A stretch of DNA of 64,000 nucleotides from Akkermansia muciniphila (GCA_947624785.1 CANQLV010000004.1:186001-250000); one strand, 5' to 3'. Positions 1 through 9,357 are shown, counted from the first letter of the stretch. Notes: generated by a model not told the origin, from the sequence alone. Translations and numbers: made by a program.

Positions 1-600
1 GGCCCCGATGGCAAAGACGTTCTTGATGGTTCCCCCCAGCTGCATGCCGATGATGTCCGTAGCGGAATAAACGCGGAAGGTCTTGGAGGCGAATATCTGC
101 TGCACCCAGTCCGCATATTCCGGATCCTCAAACCCGATCAGGGAGGCGGACGGGAGGCCCAGGCAGATGTCTTCCGCATGGTTGGGGCCGGAAAGCACGC
201 CTATGGGGTTGGAGGGCAGATATTCCTGAAGGATTTCCGTCATTCTTTTATGGGAACCCTGTTCAATGCCCTTGGTGCAGGAGACGATGACGGCGTCCGG
301 CCTCACCGGCAGGCCACGCAGACGCTGCGCTACGGAACGCATGGCTACGGAAGGCACCACCACCACGATGAGCTCCGCGTCCTTCACCTGGTCCAGGTCG
401 CAAGTGGGGTGGATGTTGGGGGCCAGGGGCGCGGCGGTTTCCGACAGGACCGGGCTGCGCCTCGTTTCAGCAAGCTGCCGGGCCTGCGCTTCTTCCGGCG
501 TCCACAGGACGACTTCACATTCCCGGGTCGCCAGGACCATGGAGAGGGCCGTACCCCAGGAACCGGCGCCGATGACTGCTATTTTATGTAACCGATTCAT
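1..600 (-). CDS. gpsA: NAD(P)H-dependent glycerol-3-phosphate dehydrogenase, 3' end cut by window edge
   Basis: Reduces dihydroxyacetone phosphate to sn-glycerol-3-phosphate, the backbone for phospholipids, in the cytoplasm. Reading the minus strand from the ATG at 600 gives MNRLHKIAVIGAGSWGTALS, with the Rossmann G-x-G-x-x-G at residues 10-15. Family signatures follow: VVVVPSVAMR, then VSCTKGIE near residue 110, and GVLSGPNHAEDI before the window edge. About 200 residues of the usual 330 are visible; the C-terminal substrate-binding domain lies beyond base 1. The start is 4 bases from the plsY stop, so plsY (upstream on this strand) and gpsA look like one operon in which the G3P synthase and the G3P acyltransferase are made together. 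Identification is firm. Confidence 0.95.
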   Translation of the reverse strand, partial: MNRLHKIAVIGAGSWGTALSMVLATRECEVVLWTPEEAQARQLAETRRSPVLSETAAPLAPNIHPTCDLDQVKDAELIVVVVPSVAMRSVAQRLRGLPVRPDAVIVSCTKGIEQGSHKRMTEILQEYLPSNPIGVLSGPNHAEDICLGLPSASLIGFEDPEYADWVQQIFASKTFRVYSATDIIGMQLGGTIKNVFAIGA

Positions 601-604
601 CATC

Positions 605-1261
605 TTACTTGGACTTTTTGGAGTAGAAGGAGTGTTCCGTTCCGTTGAGAAGCCTCACGATGTTGGAACGGTGCTTGAGAATGACCAGAGCCCCCACCAC
701 CGTGAAAAAGGCAATGTAAAGTATTTGGGGAGAAACGCCGCCGCCCTGGCAAAGAGGGTAGAACCACCATCCGGCGGCGATCATCGCCACGGCAGCCACC
801 AGGCTGGCCAGCGACACGATGCCGGAGATTCCCATGAATGCCAGCCAAGCAGCCAGGGCCACGCAGGCCACCACCGGATTAAGGGCAAATAAGACGCCCG
901 CGGTCGTCGCCACTCCCTTTCCGCCCCTGAATCCAAGGAAACAAGTATAGGTATGGCCGAGCACCACGGCGAAACAGACGAGGACGACCACGGCGTTGAA
1001 GTCCCAGCCGCCCGCATCCCCCGTCAGGAACGGCAGCCAGTTCAGGGCGCCGAACACGGGCAAGAACCCCTTCAAAAAGTCCAGGATGAAAACGGAGAGG
1101 CCCCATTTCCAGCCCAGCACGCGCCAGGCATTGGTAGCTCCTATGTTGCAGGAACCCTCCCGCCTCAGGTCAAGGCCCCTGATCCTGCCGGCAAGGTAGC
1201 CGAACGGAACCGCTCCAACCAGGTAGGAGGCTGCAATATAGAGAACTATCCAGGCAATCAT
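605..1261 (-). CDS. plsY: Glycerol-3-phosphate acyltransferase PlsY (membrane)
   Basis: Transfers an acyl group from acyl-phosphate to glycerol-3-phosphate, giving lysophosphatidic acid at the inner membrane. The 218-residue product is the usual size and has about five hydrophobic segments. It carries the PlsY motifs: SYLVGAVPFGYLAGR near the N-terminus, GSCNIGATNAWRVLG, and the glycine loop FRGGKGVATTAG in the middle. I place the start at 1261 (MIAWIVLYIA) because that begins directly with the first membrane helix; an in-frame ATG at 1297 would add twelve non-conserved residues. It precedes gpsA by 4 bases on the same strand, coupling G3P production and use. Confidence 0.95.
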   Translation of the reverse strand: MIAWIVLYIAASYLVGAVPFGYLAGRIRGLDLRREGSCNIGATNAWRVLGWKWGLSVFILDFLKGFLPVFGALNWLPFLTGDAGGWDFNAVVVLVCFAVVLGHTYTCFLGFRGGKGVATTAGVLFALNPVVACVALAAWLAFMGISGIVSLASLVAAVAMIAAGWWFYPLCQGGGVSPQILYIAFFTVVGALVILKHRSNIVRLLNGTEHSFYSKKSK

Positions 1262-1526
1262 GTCGTGCGGAGGGTATTCTACCTCCCCGCCCGTCAAATG
1301 ACAATGGGGAAATCGTCTCCGGAATGGTTCTTTCCGGCGGCCTGCTCCAGCGGAACAGCGGAACGTTCAACGGTCTTCCCCGGCGCCGGATTTCCAGAAG
1401 GCTTCCTGCACCGTCCCCGGCCGGAAGAAAGGCCCCTCTAAAGCGACGCAGTAAAAACGGCTCAGGCTCGCCCCGTGTTCCCGGGGAACATGCCCCCGGC
1501 CGTACTTTTCCTTTGCCGGAACAGGC
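1262..1526. other. Intergenic spacer between plsY and the PP2C gene
   Basis: This 265-base stretch lies upstream of plsY and downstream of the lysS-PP2C unit, all on the minus strand. Reading frames here lack coherent composition or a start signal. It should contain the plsY-gpsA promoter, but I cannot point to a convincing hexamer pair, and I see no strong terminator hairpin. Confidence 0.4.
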
Positions 1527-2312
1527 TTACTTACCGTCCGTGCAGGGTTTCCGCATCACGGCGGCCCAGACGGAGGCATTATCCTGCTGGGGCTCCAGCA
1601 TGTCCTTTACCTGCTCCATGATGGTTCCCACCAGCTCCCGGCTGGAACAGTCCCTGGCTTGTTGAAGAGCCAGGAAAGAAGGCTCCCTCAGCAGCTCGCA
1701 CCAGACCTGCAAGCCGTCCGAACAGGCCAGCACCGCATCCCCCGGATGCAGAAGCAGGGGCATGGCGCTGATGTCCACCAGTTCCATGGGACCGCCCATA
1801 ACGGCGGAACGGAGAACGCAGCGCTGGCGCAGAGCTCCCTGGAGGGACATTTCCCCCTTCCGGTAAAGGCAATCCGCAATGGGCCTCATGGAGTGGTCTT
1901 CATTCAGGCGGTCCATGCGGAAGCTGTCCGCTCCGCTCCATAGGTAGAGGGGGGAATCCCCCACGCTGATCCACCACAGGGAATGGTCACGGATGAAGAC
2001 GGCCAGCAGCGTGGTTCCGGATTCCTCCGGTTCCTTCTGGATGGCGGCCAGCGCCCGGTTGGCGGCATGCAGGGCTTCCGTCAGGCGCTCCGGAATATCC
2101 TCCACGCCGCTTTCCGCAAATACTGCGGCAAATTCCTGCGCCACCACGCAGGAGGCACAGTCTCCGCGGAGATGCCCCCCCATGCCGTCGCACACGATGC
2201 CCAGCATCCCGCCAGCGGCGGGAAGGCTTTTAACCACGTCTTCCTGCTCCCGGCGTTTGCCGATCCATTGGGCGGAAGCGCAGTCCAGGGTATCCGGGGT
2301 GCGGGGGGCCAT
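1527..2312 (-). CDS. PP2C-family serine/threonine protein phosphatase
   Basis: Predicted Mg/Mn-dependent phosphatase that removes phosphate from Ser/Thr residues in the cytoplasm. The 261-residue protein is a complete bacterial PP2C domain (Stp/PrpC type). Metal-binding signatures are visible in order: the first acidic cluster with QEDVV, then CDGMGGH near residue 41, SVGDSPLYLW in the middle and ACSDGLQ towards the C-terminus. No kinase, FHA or regulatory domain is attached. It starts 17 bases after the lysS stop on the same strand and probably shares its transcript. No Ser/Thr kinase partner lies within the window, so its substrate is unknown. Confidence 0.88.
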   Translation of the reverse strand: MAPRTPDTLDCASAQWIGKRREQEDVVKSLPAAGGMLGIVCDGMGGHLRGDCASCVVAQEFAAVFAESGVEDIPERLTEALHAANRALAAIQKEPEESGTTLLAVFIRDHSLWWISVGDSPLYLWSGADSFRMDRLNEDHSMRPIADCLYRKGEMSLQGALRQRCVLRSAVMGGPMELVDISAMPLLLHPGDAVLACSDGLQVWCELLREPSFLALQQARDCSSRELVGTIMEQVKDMLEPQQDNASVWAAVMRKPCTDGK

Positions 2313-2329
2313 GCGGCTGGGGGTCTGAA

Positions 2330-3811
2330 TTAACTGTCCTTCCGTTTCAGTTGCGGGAAGAGCAGGACGTCGCGGATGGAGGAGGCGCCCGTCAGCATCA
2401 TGATGACGCGGTCAATGCCGATGCCGATGCCGCCTGCGGAGGGCATGCCGTATTCCAGCGTTTCAATGAAGTCGTAGTCCACGCGCTGGGTCTCCCCGGC
2501 GGCCTGGTGTTCCAGGCGTTCCTTCTGCACGTCCGGATCGTTCAGTTCCGAATAGCCGGGGGAGATTTCCTGCCCGTTGATCACCAGCTCATACACGTCC
2601 ACCACGTCCGGGTTTTCCCTGTTCAGCTTGGCGAGGGGAACCAGGTCCTTGGCCACGTGGGTGACGAAGCAGGGGTTCATGGTCTTTTCTTCCACCAGCT
2701 TTTCATAAACCTGCTGGGATACGTCCACATCCTTCATGTCCGGGCTGATTTCCACGTCCAGCTCCTCACAGCGGGCGCGGCGCGCTTCCGGAGAGATGTC
2801 AAACCAGTCCTGCCCGGCCACGCCGCGGATCAGGTCCTGATAGTCGGCGCGCTTCCAGGGGCGGCTGAGGTCGATCGTATAAAGCACGTTGCCTTCCGCG
2901 TCCTTGTGGTCAATCTGGAGGCCTCCGCAGAATTTTTCCGCCAGATGGCAGATGAGTTCCTCCACCATGTTCGCCATGGTTTCAAAATCGCCGCAGGCGC
3001 AATAGGCTTCCAGCATCGTGAATTCCGGGTTGTGGCGGCGGTCAATGCCTTCATTGCGGAAGCTGCGGTTGAGTTCAAAAATCTTGGTGAAGCCGCCCAC
3101 CATCAGGCGCTTGAGGAAGAGCTCCGGAGCAATGCGCAGCGTCAGCGGCATGTCCAGCGCGTTATGGTACGTTTCAAACGGCTTGGCGGCGGCGCCCCCG
3201 GCCACGTCCTGAAGCATGGGGGTTTCCACTTCCAGATAGCCGCGTTCCTGGAGAAAGCGGCGGATTTCCGCAATCATGAGGGAGCGCGTGACGAACAGGG
3301 ACGCGCTTTCCTCATTGGAAATGAGGTCCAGATAGCGCTTGCGGTAAGTGACCTCCTTGTCCGCCAGGCCATGCCACTTGTCCGGCAGGGGACGGAGGCT
3401 CTTGGAAAGAATGGTCAGGCCGGAGACCTTCACGGTGGGTTCTCCGGTACGGGTCAGGAAGGTGGTTCCTTCAATGCCGATCCAGTCCCCTCGGTCCAGG
3501 AGCTTCCATAACTTCCAGGTGGTTTCATTCACTTCATTCCTGTGCAGGAACCCCTGGATTTTGCCGCGCACGTCCCCAATGACGAAAAACTGGGATTTGC
3601 CCATGTCGCGAATGGCCAGCAGGCGGCCGGCCACGGCTACCTGTTTGTCTTCCTGGAAATCGGCTTTCAATCCGGCGGGGGTGGTGGTCACGTCAAATCT
3701 TGCGCCGTAGGGATCAATCCCCAGCTCGCGGATCTTGGCGAGCTTGTCGCGGCGCACGGCAATAAGTTCGGATTCCGTCGTATTCGGATGTGCCTGCTGT
3801 TGTTCGGACAT
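2330..3811 (-). CDS. lysS: Lysyl-tRNA synthetase, class II
   Basis: Charges tRNA-Lys with lysine. At 493 residues it has the normal class IIb layout: an N-terminal OB-fold anticodon-binding domain (about 55-150, with VAVAGRLLAIRDMGKSQFFV) and a C-terminal catalytic core. Motif 2 is FRNEGIDRRHNPEFTMLEAY and motif 3 is GIGIGIDRVIMMLTG followed by IRDVLLFPQLK. It begins at the ATG at 3811 (MSEQQQAHPNTTES) and is followed 17 bases later by the PP2C gene. The 324-base gap upstream is shared with the divergent nifJ gene. Confidence 0.97.
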   Translation of the reverse strand: MSEQQQAHPNTTESELIAVRRDKLAKIRELGIDPYGARFDVTTTPAGLKADFQEDKQVAVAGRLLAIRDMGKSQFFVIGDVRGKIQGFLHRNEVNETTWKLWKLLDRGDWIGIEGTTFLTRTGEPTVKVSGLTILSKSLRPLPDKWHGLADKEVTYRKRYLDLISNEESASLFVTRSLMIAEIRRFLQERGYLEVETPMLQDVAGGAAAKPFETYHNALDMPLTLRIAPELFLKRLMVGGFTKIFELNRSFRNEGIDRRHNPEFTMLEAYCACGDFETMANMVEELICHLAEKFCGGLQIDHKDAEGNVLYTIDLSRPWKRADYQDLIRGVAGQDWFDISPEARRARCEELDVEISPDMKDVDVSQQVYEKLVEEKTMNPCFVTHVAKDLVPLAKLNRENPDVVDVYELVINGQEISPGYSELNDPDVQKERLEHQAAGETQRVDYDFIETLEYGMPSAGGIGIGIDRVIMMLTGASSIRDVLLFPQLKRKDS

Positions 3812-4135
3812 AGTGCGAAGATTTTAAAGGCTTGCTTCCGTTTTGGCTAGCGCATTGTCAGGCAGGGGGGCATTTTTGGCGGCCTGTCCGGAACCGGGGG
3901 CCGTTTTGCCCTCTTTTCCAGAGTCCGGACTCCGGGGGACGCATCCGCAGGGGCGGGAGAACCACGCAAAGCACGATATTCAAAGGAATTGAAAAGAAAC
4001 TGGTCTTATTATTAAAAAATAGCCGTCAAAACCCCACATACGCATAATTGCTTTTACCTTCGGCGTCAGACATGTTATAAATAACTCCGTTAAGGCGCAC
4101 CTTATTTATCAATTATATACTATCCGTGCAGACTT
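3812..4135. other. Divergent intergenic region lysS / nifJ
   Basis: This 324-base region must hold the promoters of lysS (minus) and nifJ (plus). The half next to lysS is GC-rich; the part from about 4000 to 4135, next to nifJ, is strikingly AT-rich. That part contains a run of A/T around 4006-4020 and an inverted repeat at 4077-4109 listed separately. I find no open frame with coding character and no unambiguous -35/-10 pair. Confidence 0.5.
4077..4109. promoter_or_regulatory. Inverted repeat upstream of nifJ (possible operator or 5' leader stem)
   Basis: ATAAATAA at 4077-4084 is repeated in inverse as TTATTTAT at 4102-4109, and inside it TAAGG-CGCA-CCTTA (4091-4104) forms a short hairpin. 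The element ends 26 bases before the nifJ ATG. It could be a repressor site or a stem in the mRNA leader; no specific regulator can be assigned from sequence. Confidence 0.3.
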
Positions 4136-7100
4136 ATGAGTGATCAGACAACCGTAACTTACAGCACGATTGACGCTAACGAAGCCGTAGCCTCCGTAGC
4201 CTATCGTTTTTCTGAAGTCATTGCCATTTACCCCATTACACCGTCCTCTCCGATGGGTGAATCAGCTGAAAGCTGGGCCGCTGTCAACCGGAAGAACCTG
4301 TGGGGCACCGTTCCTTCCGTGGTGGAAATGCAGAGTGAAGGCGGCGCGGCAGGTACCGTTCACGGTGCCCTCCAGACCGGAGCCATGGCAACTACCTTCA
4401 CCGCATCCCAGGGCCTCCTGCTGATGATCCCGAACATGTTCAAGATCGCAGGGGAACTGACTCCGGCCGTGTTCCATGTGGCCGCCCGCTCCCTGGCCTA
4501 CCAGGGTCTCTCCATTTTCGGCGACCACAGCGACGTGATGAGCGCCCGCTCCTGCGGCTGGGCCATGCTGTGCGGCTCCTCCACGCAGGAAGCTGCGGAT
4601 TTTGCCGCCATTTCCCACGCCGCCACGCTGGAATCCCGCATTCCCTTCATGAACTTCTTTGACGGCTTCCGCACGTCCCATGAAATCGGCAAGATTGCAG
4701 ACATCACGGACGATACGCTGAACGGCATGATCAAGCAGGAATGGCTGGATTCCTTCCGCGAACGCGCCCTGACGCCGGACGCCCCCGTGCTGCGCGGCAC
4801 CGCCCAGAACCCGGACGTTTACTTCCAGGGCCGTGAAACGGTCAACCAATTCTATGAAGCCACCCCCGCCATCGTGCAGAAGGCCATGGACAGGTTTGCG
4901 GAGCTCACCGGCCGTTCCTACCATCTGGTGGACTATACCGGCGCCCCGGATGCCGAACGAGTCATCATCCTGATGGGCTCCGGCGCGGAAGCCGTGGAAG
5001 AAACGGTGGAAGCCATGATCGCCCGTGAAAACGCCAAGGTGGGCGTGCTGAAGGTGCGCCTGTTCCGCCCCTTCCCCGCCGCCGAACTGATCAAGGCCCT
5101 TCCCTCCACGGTCAAAAAGATCGCCGTGCTGGACCGCACGAAGGAACCCGGCTCCCAGGGCGAACCGCTCCATCAGGACGTCATCCAGGCACTCTTTGAC
5201 GCCCAGGGTTCCGGCACGCTTCCCTTCACCAACGGCATGCCCAAGGTGGTAGGCGGCCGCTACGGCCTCTCCTCCAAGGAATTCACTCCCGCCATGGTCA
5301 AGGGCGTCTACGACAGCCTGGAACAGGACGCTCCCAAGAACCACTTCACCATCGGCATCAACGACGACGTGCTGGGCACCAGCATCCCGTATGATGAAGA
5401 TTACTCAACGGAAGCGGACGACGTGACGCGCGCCATGTTCTTCGGCCTCGGTTCCGACGGCACCGTGGGCGCCAACAAGGACGCCATCAAGATCATCGGC
5501 CAGCACACGGACCTGTACGTTCAGGGCTACTTCGTGTACGACTCCAAGAAGGCCGGTTCCTCCACCATCTCCCACCTGCGCTTCGGCCCGCGCCCGATCA
5601 AGTCCACGTACCTGATCACCAAAGCGAACTTCCTGGCGCTGCACCAGCCCACGCTGCTGAACCTGTTTGACTTCCTGAAGAACGCCGCCAACGGCGCCAC
5701 CTTCCTGATGAACAGCCCGCACCCCGCGGACAAGCTGTGGGACACGCTGCCCGCCCGCATGCAACAGCAGATTCTGGACAAGAACCTCAAGCTTTACACG
5801 ATTGACGCCTTCTCCGTGGCCCGGAAAACGGGCATGGGCGGCCGCATCAACATGATCATGCAGACCTGCTTCTTCAAGCTGGCCGGCGTGATTCCCGCTG
5901 ATGAAGCCATCGGCTACATCAAGAAAGCCATCGCCAAGACCTACGCCAAGAAGGGGCAGGAAGTGGTGGACAAGAACATCGCCGCCGTGGACGCCACGCT
6001 GGAAAACCTGCACCGGGTGGACACCACAGGCAAAACCATCACCGGACACGCCATTCCGCCCGTCATGTCCGCTGACGCTCCGGACTACGTCCAGAACGTC
6101 CTCGGCAAGATGATGTGCGGCGAAGGGGACAGCATCCCCGTCAGCCAGATGCCTGTGGACGGCACGTTCCCGAACGGCACCTCCCAGTACGAAAAGCGCA
6201 ACCTGGCCCTGGACCTCCCGGAATGGGACCCCGCCCTCTGCATCCAGTGCGGCAAGTGCACGGCCGTTTGCCCGCACGCCGCCATCCGCAGCAAGTTCTT
6301 CTCTCCGGACGCCCTCTCCGGCGCGCCGGAAGGCTTTGAATGCCTGGATGCCAAGCATCCGGACTGGAAGGGTGAAAAATTCGTCATCCAGGTCTCACCG
6401 AACGACTGCACGGGCTGCACGCTCTGCTCCGACGTCTGCCCGGCCAAGAGCAAGACGGACCCGACCCACAAGGCCCTGACCATGGTGCCCACCCTGAAGA
6501 TTCACGACAAGGAGGAAGCCAACTGGGACTTCTTCATGAGCCTTCCGGACGTGGACCGCACCAAGGTAAGGACGGACAACATCCGCTCCATGCAGGTGCT
6601 GCGCCCGCTGTTTGAATTCTCCGGCGCCTGCGCCGGCTGCGGTGAAACCCCGTACGTGAAGATGCTCTCCCAGCTCTTCGGCAACCGCCTGGTGGTCGCC
6701 AACGCTACGGGCTGCTCCTCCATCTACGGCGGCAACCTGCCCACCACGCCGTGGTCCCACGACTCCGAAGGGCGCGGACCGGCCTGGTCCAACTCCCTGT
6801 TTGAAGACAACGCCGAATTCGGCCTTGGCTTCCGCGTCTCCCTGGACAAGCAGATGGAACACGCCATTGAGCTCCTCCATGAAGCCGCCGGCATCGTGGG
6901 CCAGGAACTGGTGGACCAGATCCTGACCAACCCGCAGAAGGATGAGGCGGACATCGTGCAGCAGCGTGAAAACGTCGCCGAACTCAAGAAGAGAATCACC
7001 GGCAAGCCGGAATGCGCGCGCCTCCTGACCATGGCGGACAAACTCGTCCGCAAGAGCGTCTGGATCCTCGGCGGCGACGGCTGGGCCTACGACATCGGCT

Positions 7101-7714
7101 ACGGCGGCCTGGACCACATCCTGGCCAGCGGCAGGAACGTGAAGGTGCTGGTCATGGATACGGAAGTGTACTCCAACACCGGCGGCCAGTGCTCCAAGTC
7201 CACCCCGCGCGCTGCCGTGGCCAAGTTCGCCACGACCGGCAAGCCCGGCGTGAAAAAGGACCTGGGCCTCATGGCCATGACCTACGGCAACGTGTACGTG
7301 GCTTCCGTCGCCCTCGGCGCGAAGGACGAGCACACGCTGAAAGCCTTTGTGGAAGCGGAAGCCTATGACGGCCCCGCCATCATCATCGCCTACTCCCACT
7401 GCATCTCCCACGGCATCAACATGGCCAAGGGCCTGCAGCAGCAGAAGGCATGGGTGGATTCCGGCCGCATCCTGCTCTACCGCTACAATCCGGACCTGGC
7501 CCTCCAGGGCAAGAATCCGCTGATCGTGGAAGGCAAGGGACCGAAGGGCGACCTGCGCGACGTGCTTCTCAGCGAAAACCGCTTCAAGCTTCTGGCGAAG
7601 ACCAACAAGGAAGGATTTGAAAAACTCCTTGAAGAAGCCCAGAAGGACGTCTGGCACCGCTGGAACCTGTACCAGAGCATTGCCGGCATGGGCGCCGACA
7701 AGCCTGCGGAATAA
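4136..7714 (+). CDS. nifJ: Pyruvate:ferredoxin (flavodoxin) oxidoreductase
   Basis: Converts pyruvate and CoA to acetyl-CoA and CO2 and passes electrons to ferredoxin or flavodoxin; the central anaerobic pyruvate-oxidising step. The 1192-residue single chain matches the fused homodimeric type. In order: pyrimidine-binding domain (YPITPSSPMGE near residue 32), transketolase C-like and gamma domains (GLGSDGTVGANK near 438), a double ferredoxin module with CIQCGKC from residue 702 and CTGCTLC from 758, a further cluster site (ACAGCGETPY), and the thiamine-pyrophosphate domain with GGDGWAYDIG (Asp 981). The gene stands alone between a divergent lysS and a strong terminator. Confidence 0.98.
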   Translation: MSDQTTVTYSTIDANEAVASVAYRFSEVIAIYPITPSSPMGESAESWAAVNRKNLWGTVPSVVEMQSEGGAAGTVHGALQTGAMATTFTASQGLLLMIPNMFKIAGELTPAVFHVAARSLAYQGLSIFGDHSDVMSARSCGWAMLCGSSTQEAADFAAISHAATLESRIPFMNFFDGFRTSHEIGKIADITDDTLNGMIKQEWLDSFRERALTPDAPVLRGTAQNPDVYFQGRETVNQFYEATPAIVQKAMDRFAELTGRSYHLVDYTGAPDAERVIILMGSGAEAVEETVEAMIARENAKVGVLKVRLFRPFPAAELIKALPSTVKKIAVLDRTKEPGSQGEPLHQDVIQALFDAQGSGTLPFTNGMPKVVGGRYGLSSKEFTPAMVKGVYDSLEQDAPKNHFTIGINDDVLGTSIPYDEDYSTEADDVTRAMFFGLGSDGTVGANKDAIKIIGQHTDLYVQGYFVYDSKKAGSSTISHLRFGPRPIKSTYLITKANFLALHQPTLLNLFDFLKNAANGATFLMNSPHPADKLWDTLPARMQQQILDKNLKLYTIDAFSVARKTGMGGRINMIMQTCFFKLAGVIPADEAIGYIKKAIAKTYAKKGQEVVDKNIAAVDATLENLHRVDTTGKTITGHAIPPVMSADAPDYVQNVLGKMMCGEGDSIPVSQMPVDGTFPNGTSQYEKRNLALDLPEWDPALCIQCGKCTAVCPHAAIRSKFFSPDALSGAPEGFECLDAKHPDWKGEKFVIQVSPNDCTGCTLCSDVCPAKSKTDPTHKALTMVPTLKIHDKEEANWDFFMSLPDVDRTKVRTDNIRSMQVLRPLFEFSGACAGCGETPYVKMLSQLFGNRLVVANATGCSSIYGGNLPTTPWSHDSEGRGPAWSNSLFEDNAEFGLGFRVSLDKQMEHAIELLHEAAGIVGQELVDQILTNPQKDEADIVQQRENVAELKKRITGKPECARLLTMADKLVRKSVWILGGDGWAYDIGYGGLDHILASGRNVKVLVMDTEVYSNTGGQCSKSTPRAAVAKFATTGKPGVKKDLGLMAMTYGNVYVASVALGAKDEHTLKAFVEAEAYDGPAIIIAYSHCISHGINMAKGLQQQKAWVDSGRILLYRYNPDLALQGKNPLIVEGKGPKGDLRDVLLSENRFKLLAKTNKEGFEKLLEEAQKDVWHRWNLYQSIAGMGADKPAE

Positions 7715-7737
7715 GGCACACGGCCGCTTAACTTCAA

Positions 7738-7772
7738 CGCCCCTGCACGGTTCGTCCGGCAGGGGCGTTTTT
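7738..7772 (+). terminator. Rho-independent terminator of nifJ
   Basis: CGCCCCTGC (7738-7746) pairs perfectly with GCAGGGGCG (7759-7767), a 9-bp GC-rich stem with a 12-base loop, followed by TTTTT. It lies 23 bases after the nifJ stop. Confidence 0.93.
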
Positions 7773-7836
7773 GTTCACTCAACAGGGATGGGAGCTCTTC
7801 CTGCACACGCCGGGTACGGACGCCTTCCGCGCAGGT

Positions 7837-8265
7837 TCACAGAACTCTTTTCTTCCACAGCTTCAATCCCGCGGCATGTCCGGCCGCGAGGCCCGCGCAG
7901 GCCGCCAGGCATCCCAGCGCGTCCGTCCACAGCCACCCGTCCCTCCAGTCCCGGAACAGCAGCAGATGCACTGCCTGCCCCACGGTGACAGCCATAAGAA
8001 ACCACATCAGAAAGTAGCCGAAGCTCCATGAACCCCGGAACAGCAGAAACCTTTTCAGGGAAGGTCTTTCGCATCTGTGGCCTTTCCAGGGATTCCCGCA
8101 CTGGATGAAAATCATCACCGGCTGGAAACGGAAGCACCCCGCAAACAGCAGGGAATCCATGATTAAATGCCCCTTTGCGGAAAAGTAATGGGCCGCGTCC
8201 GGCTCCATCCCCGGAACGGTGAACGACAACAGAAACAACGCGAGCAAAACAATATTTCCATACAT
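7837..8265 (-). CDS. Small hypothetical membrane protein
   Basis: I do not recognise a family. From the ATG at 8265 (MYGNIVLLALFLLSFTVPG) the product is 142 residues with three or four hydrophobic segments (about 3-20, 35-50, 75-95, 108-130) and a basic tail (KLWKKRVL), which suggests an inner-membrane protein. The frame stays open upstream to 8484, but the added residues are low-complexity, Pro/Arg-rich and not membrane-like, so I prefer the shorter start; there is no clear ribosome-binding site for either. It sits downstream of the cupin gene on the same strand. Confidence 0.55.
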   Translation of the reverse strand: MYGNIVLLALFLLSFTVPGMEPDAAHYFSAKGHLIMDSLLFAGCFRFQPVMIFIQCGNPWKGHRCERPSLKRFLLFRGSWSFGYFLMWFLMAVTVGQAVHLLLFRDWRDGWLWTDALGCLAACAGLAAGHAAGLKLWKKRVL

Positions 8266-8444
8266 GGTACTTATCTGAACGCACCAAGCATAGGGCCGGG
8301 CTTTCCTCCCGGCAAGGAATAACCCCTCTGCATGCATCCGCCGGAAAAAATGGTCCCATGCATCCCCTTCCCCCGGCGGGACCCGCATGAAGGCAGGCCA
8401 CGCCAGGAAAAAACCGGGAGCACCCCCCGGAACAGGGATATCGC

Positions 8445-8882
8445 TCAGGATTCTCGGAAATGGTGCACACCGGAGGCAGAACATACCATTCCCGTATGTG
8501 TATCCGGAAAATGCACCACATCAGGCATCAGGCGGGTGCCTGCATCCAGATAGACCAGCTTCTCCGTTGCGGACCCGTTGCGAATGACGTGCGCTCCCTC
8601 CGGACTGGCGGGGAACGCAATCGCGTCTCCCGCTTTCAAGTTCTTTTCACCCTCCGGAGTACGCACGACGGCATGTCCCCTGATGATGTAAAATATTTCT
8701 TCATTCACTTCATGATAATGGTAGCCGTAGGCGAACTGCCCCGGCTCCACTTCCACGAAACTGGCCGAGCATTTGCCGGCGTCCGTTTCCTCAATGATGG
8801 GTTTTACCGTAAAGGAATTGCCGTCCCGGCTGATAACCTGCGGCTCCATCTCCCTGTAATTGGCAATGATGATCTTGTTCAT
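8445..8882 (-). CDS. Cupin-domain protein
   Basis: A 145-residue single-domain cupin, probably binding a divalent metal in a small beta barrel. Cupin motif 1 is GYHYHEVNEEIFYIIRG (His55, His57, Glu62) and motif 2 ends with His98 in SPEGAHVIRNG; together these are the standard metal ligands. Such stand-alone cupins include sugar isomerases, dioxygenases and ligand sensors, so the reaction cannot be named. It is divergently transcribed from an HxlR regulator across a 124-base gap, the usual arrangement for a regulator and its target. Confidence 0.85.
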   Translation of the reverse strand: MNKIIIANYREMEPQVISRDGNSFTVKPIIEETDAGKCSASFVEVEPGQFAYGYHYHEVNEEIFYIIRGHAVVRTPEGEKNLKAGDAIAFPASPEGAHVIRNGSATEKLVYLDAGTRLMPDVVHFPDTHTGMVCSASGVHHFRES

Positions 8883-9006
8883 GGCATTATTTGTTCACGC
8901 TTGCCGTAACGGCAGGCACCCATTAAGATAGGGGGTAACGGCCATTCTGTAAAGTAGGCAGAAAATAGTGCCCTAGGTACCAGAAAGAAACCATTGAATA
9001 AAACCA

Positions 9007-9339
9007 ATGACTTACCAGCCTTCCTCTTGTCCCGTTGAAACCACTCTTCAACTGATTTCCTCCCGCTGGAAAGTGCTTATCCTCCGCGACCTGCTTCAAG
9101 GCACCCTCCGGTTCGGTGAACTCCGCAAATCCATCGGCCCCGTAACGCAGAAGGTGCTGACCGCGCACCTGCGCTCCATGGAAGAGGACGGCCTGCTTAC
9201 GCGGAAGGTGTATGCGGAGGTGCCCCCGCGCGTGGAGTATACCCTTACGGAACTGGGCCGCAGCCTGCACCCCATTCTGGCCTCCATGTCCCGCTGGGGG
9301 AAAGCCTATCAGCAAATGGGCATTCGCCAGACCCGCTGA
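9007..9339 (+). CDS. HxlR-family winged-helix transcriptional regulator
   Basis: A 110-residue DNA-binding protein of the HxlR/DUF24 type. The family core is complete: CPVETTLQLISSRWKVLILR at the N-terminus (with the conserved early Cys), then RFGELRKSIGPVTQKVLTAHL as the recognition-helix region, and the wing VEYTLTELGRSL. HxlR proteins usually sense electrophiles or redox stress and control a divergent neighbour; here that neighbour is the cupin gene. The start at 9007 lacks a clear Shine-Dalgarno sequence but matches the family start. Confidence 0.9.
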   Translation: MTYQPSSCPVETTLQLISSRWKVLILRDLLQGTLRFGELRKSIGPVTQKVLTAHLRSMEEDGLLTRKVYAEVPPRVEYTLTELGRSLHPILASMSRWGKAYQQMGIRQTR

Positions 9340-9357
9340 ACAGAGAACATCCCTATT

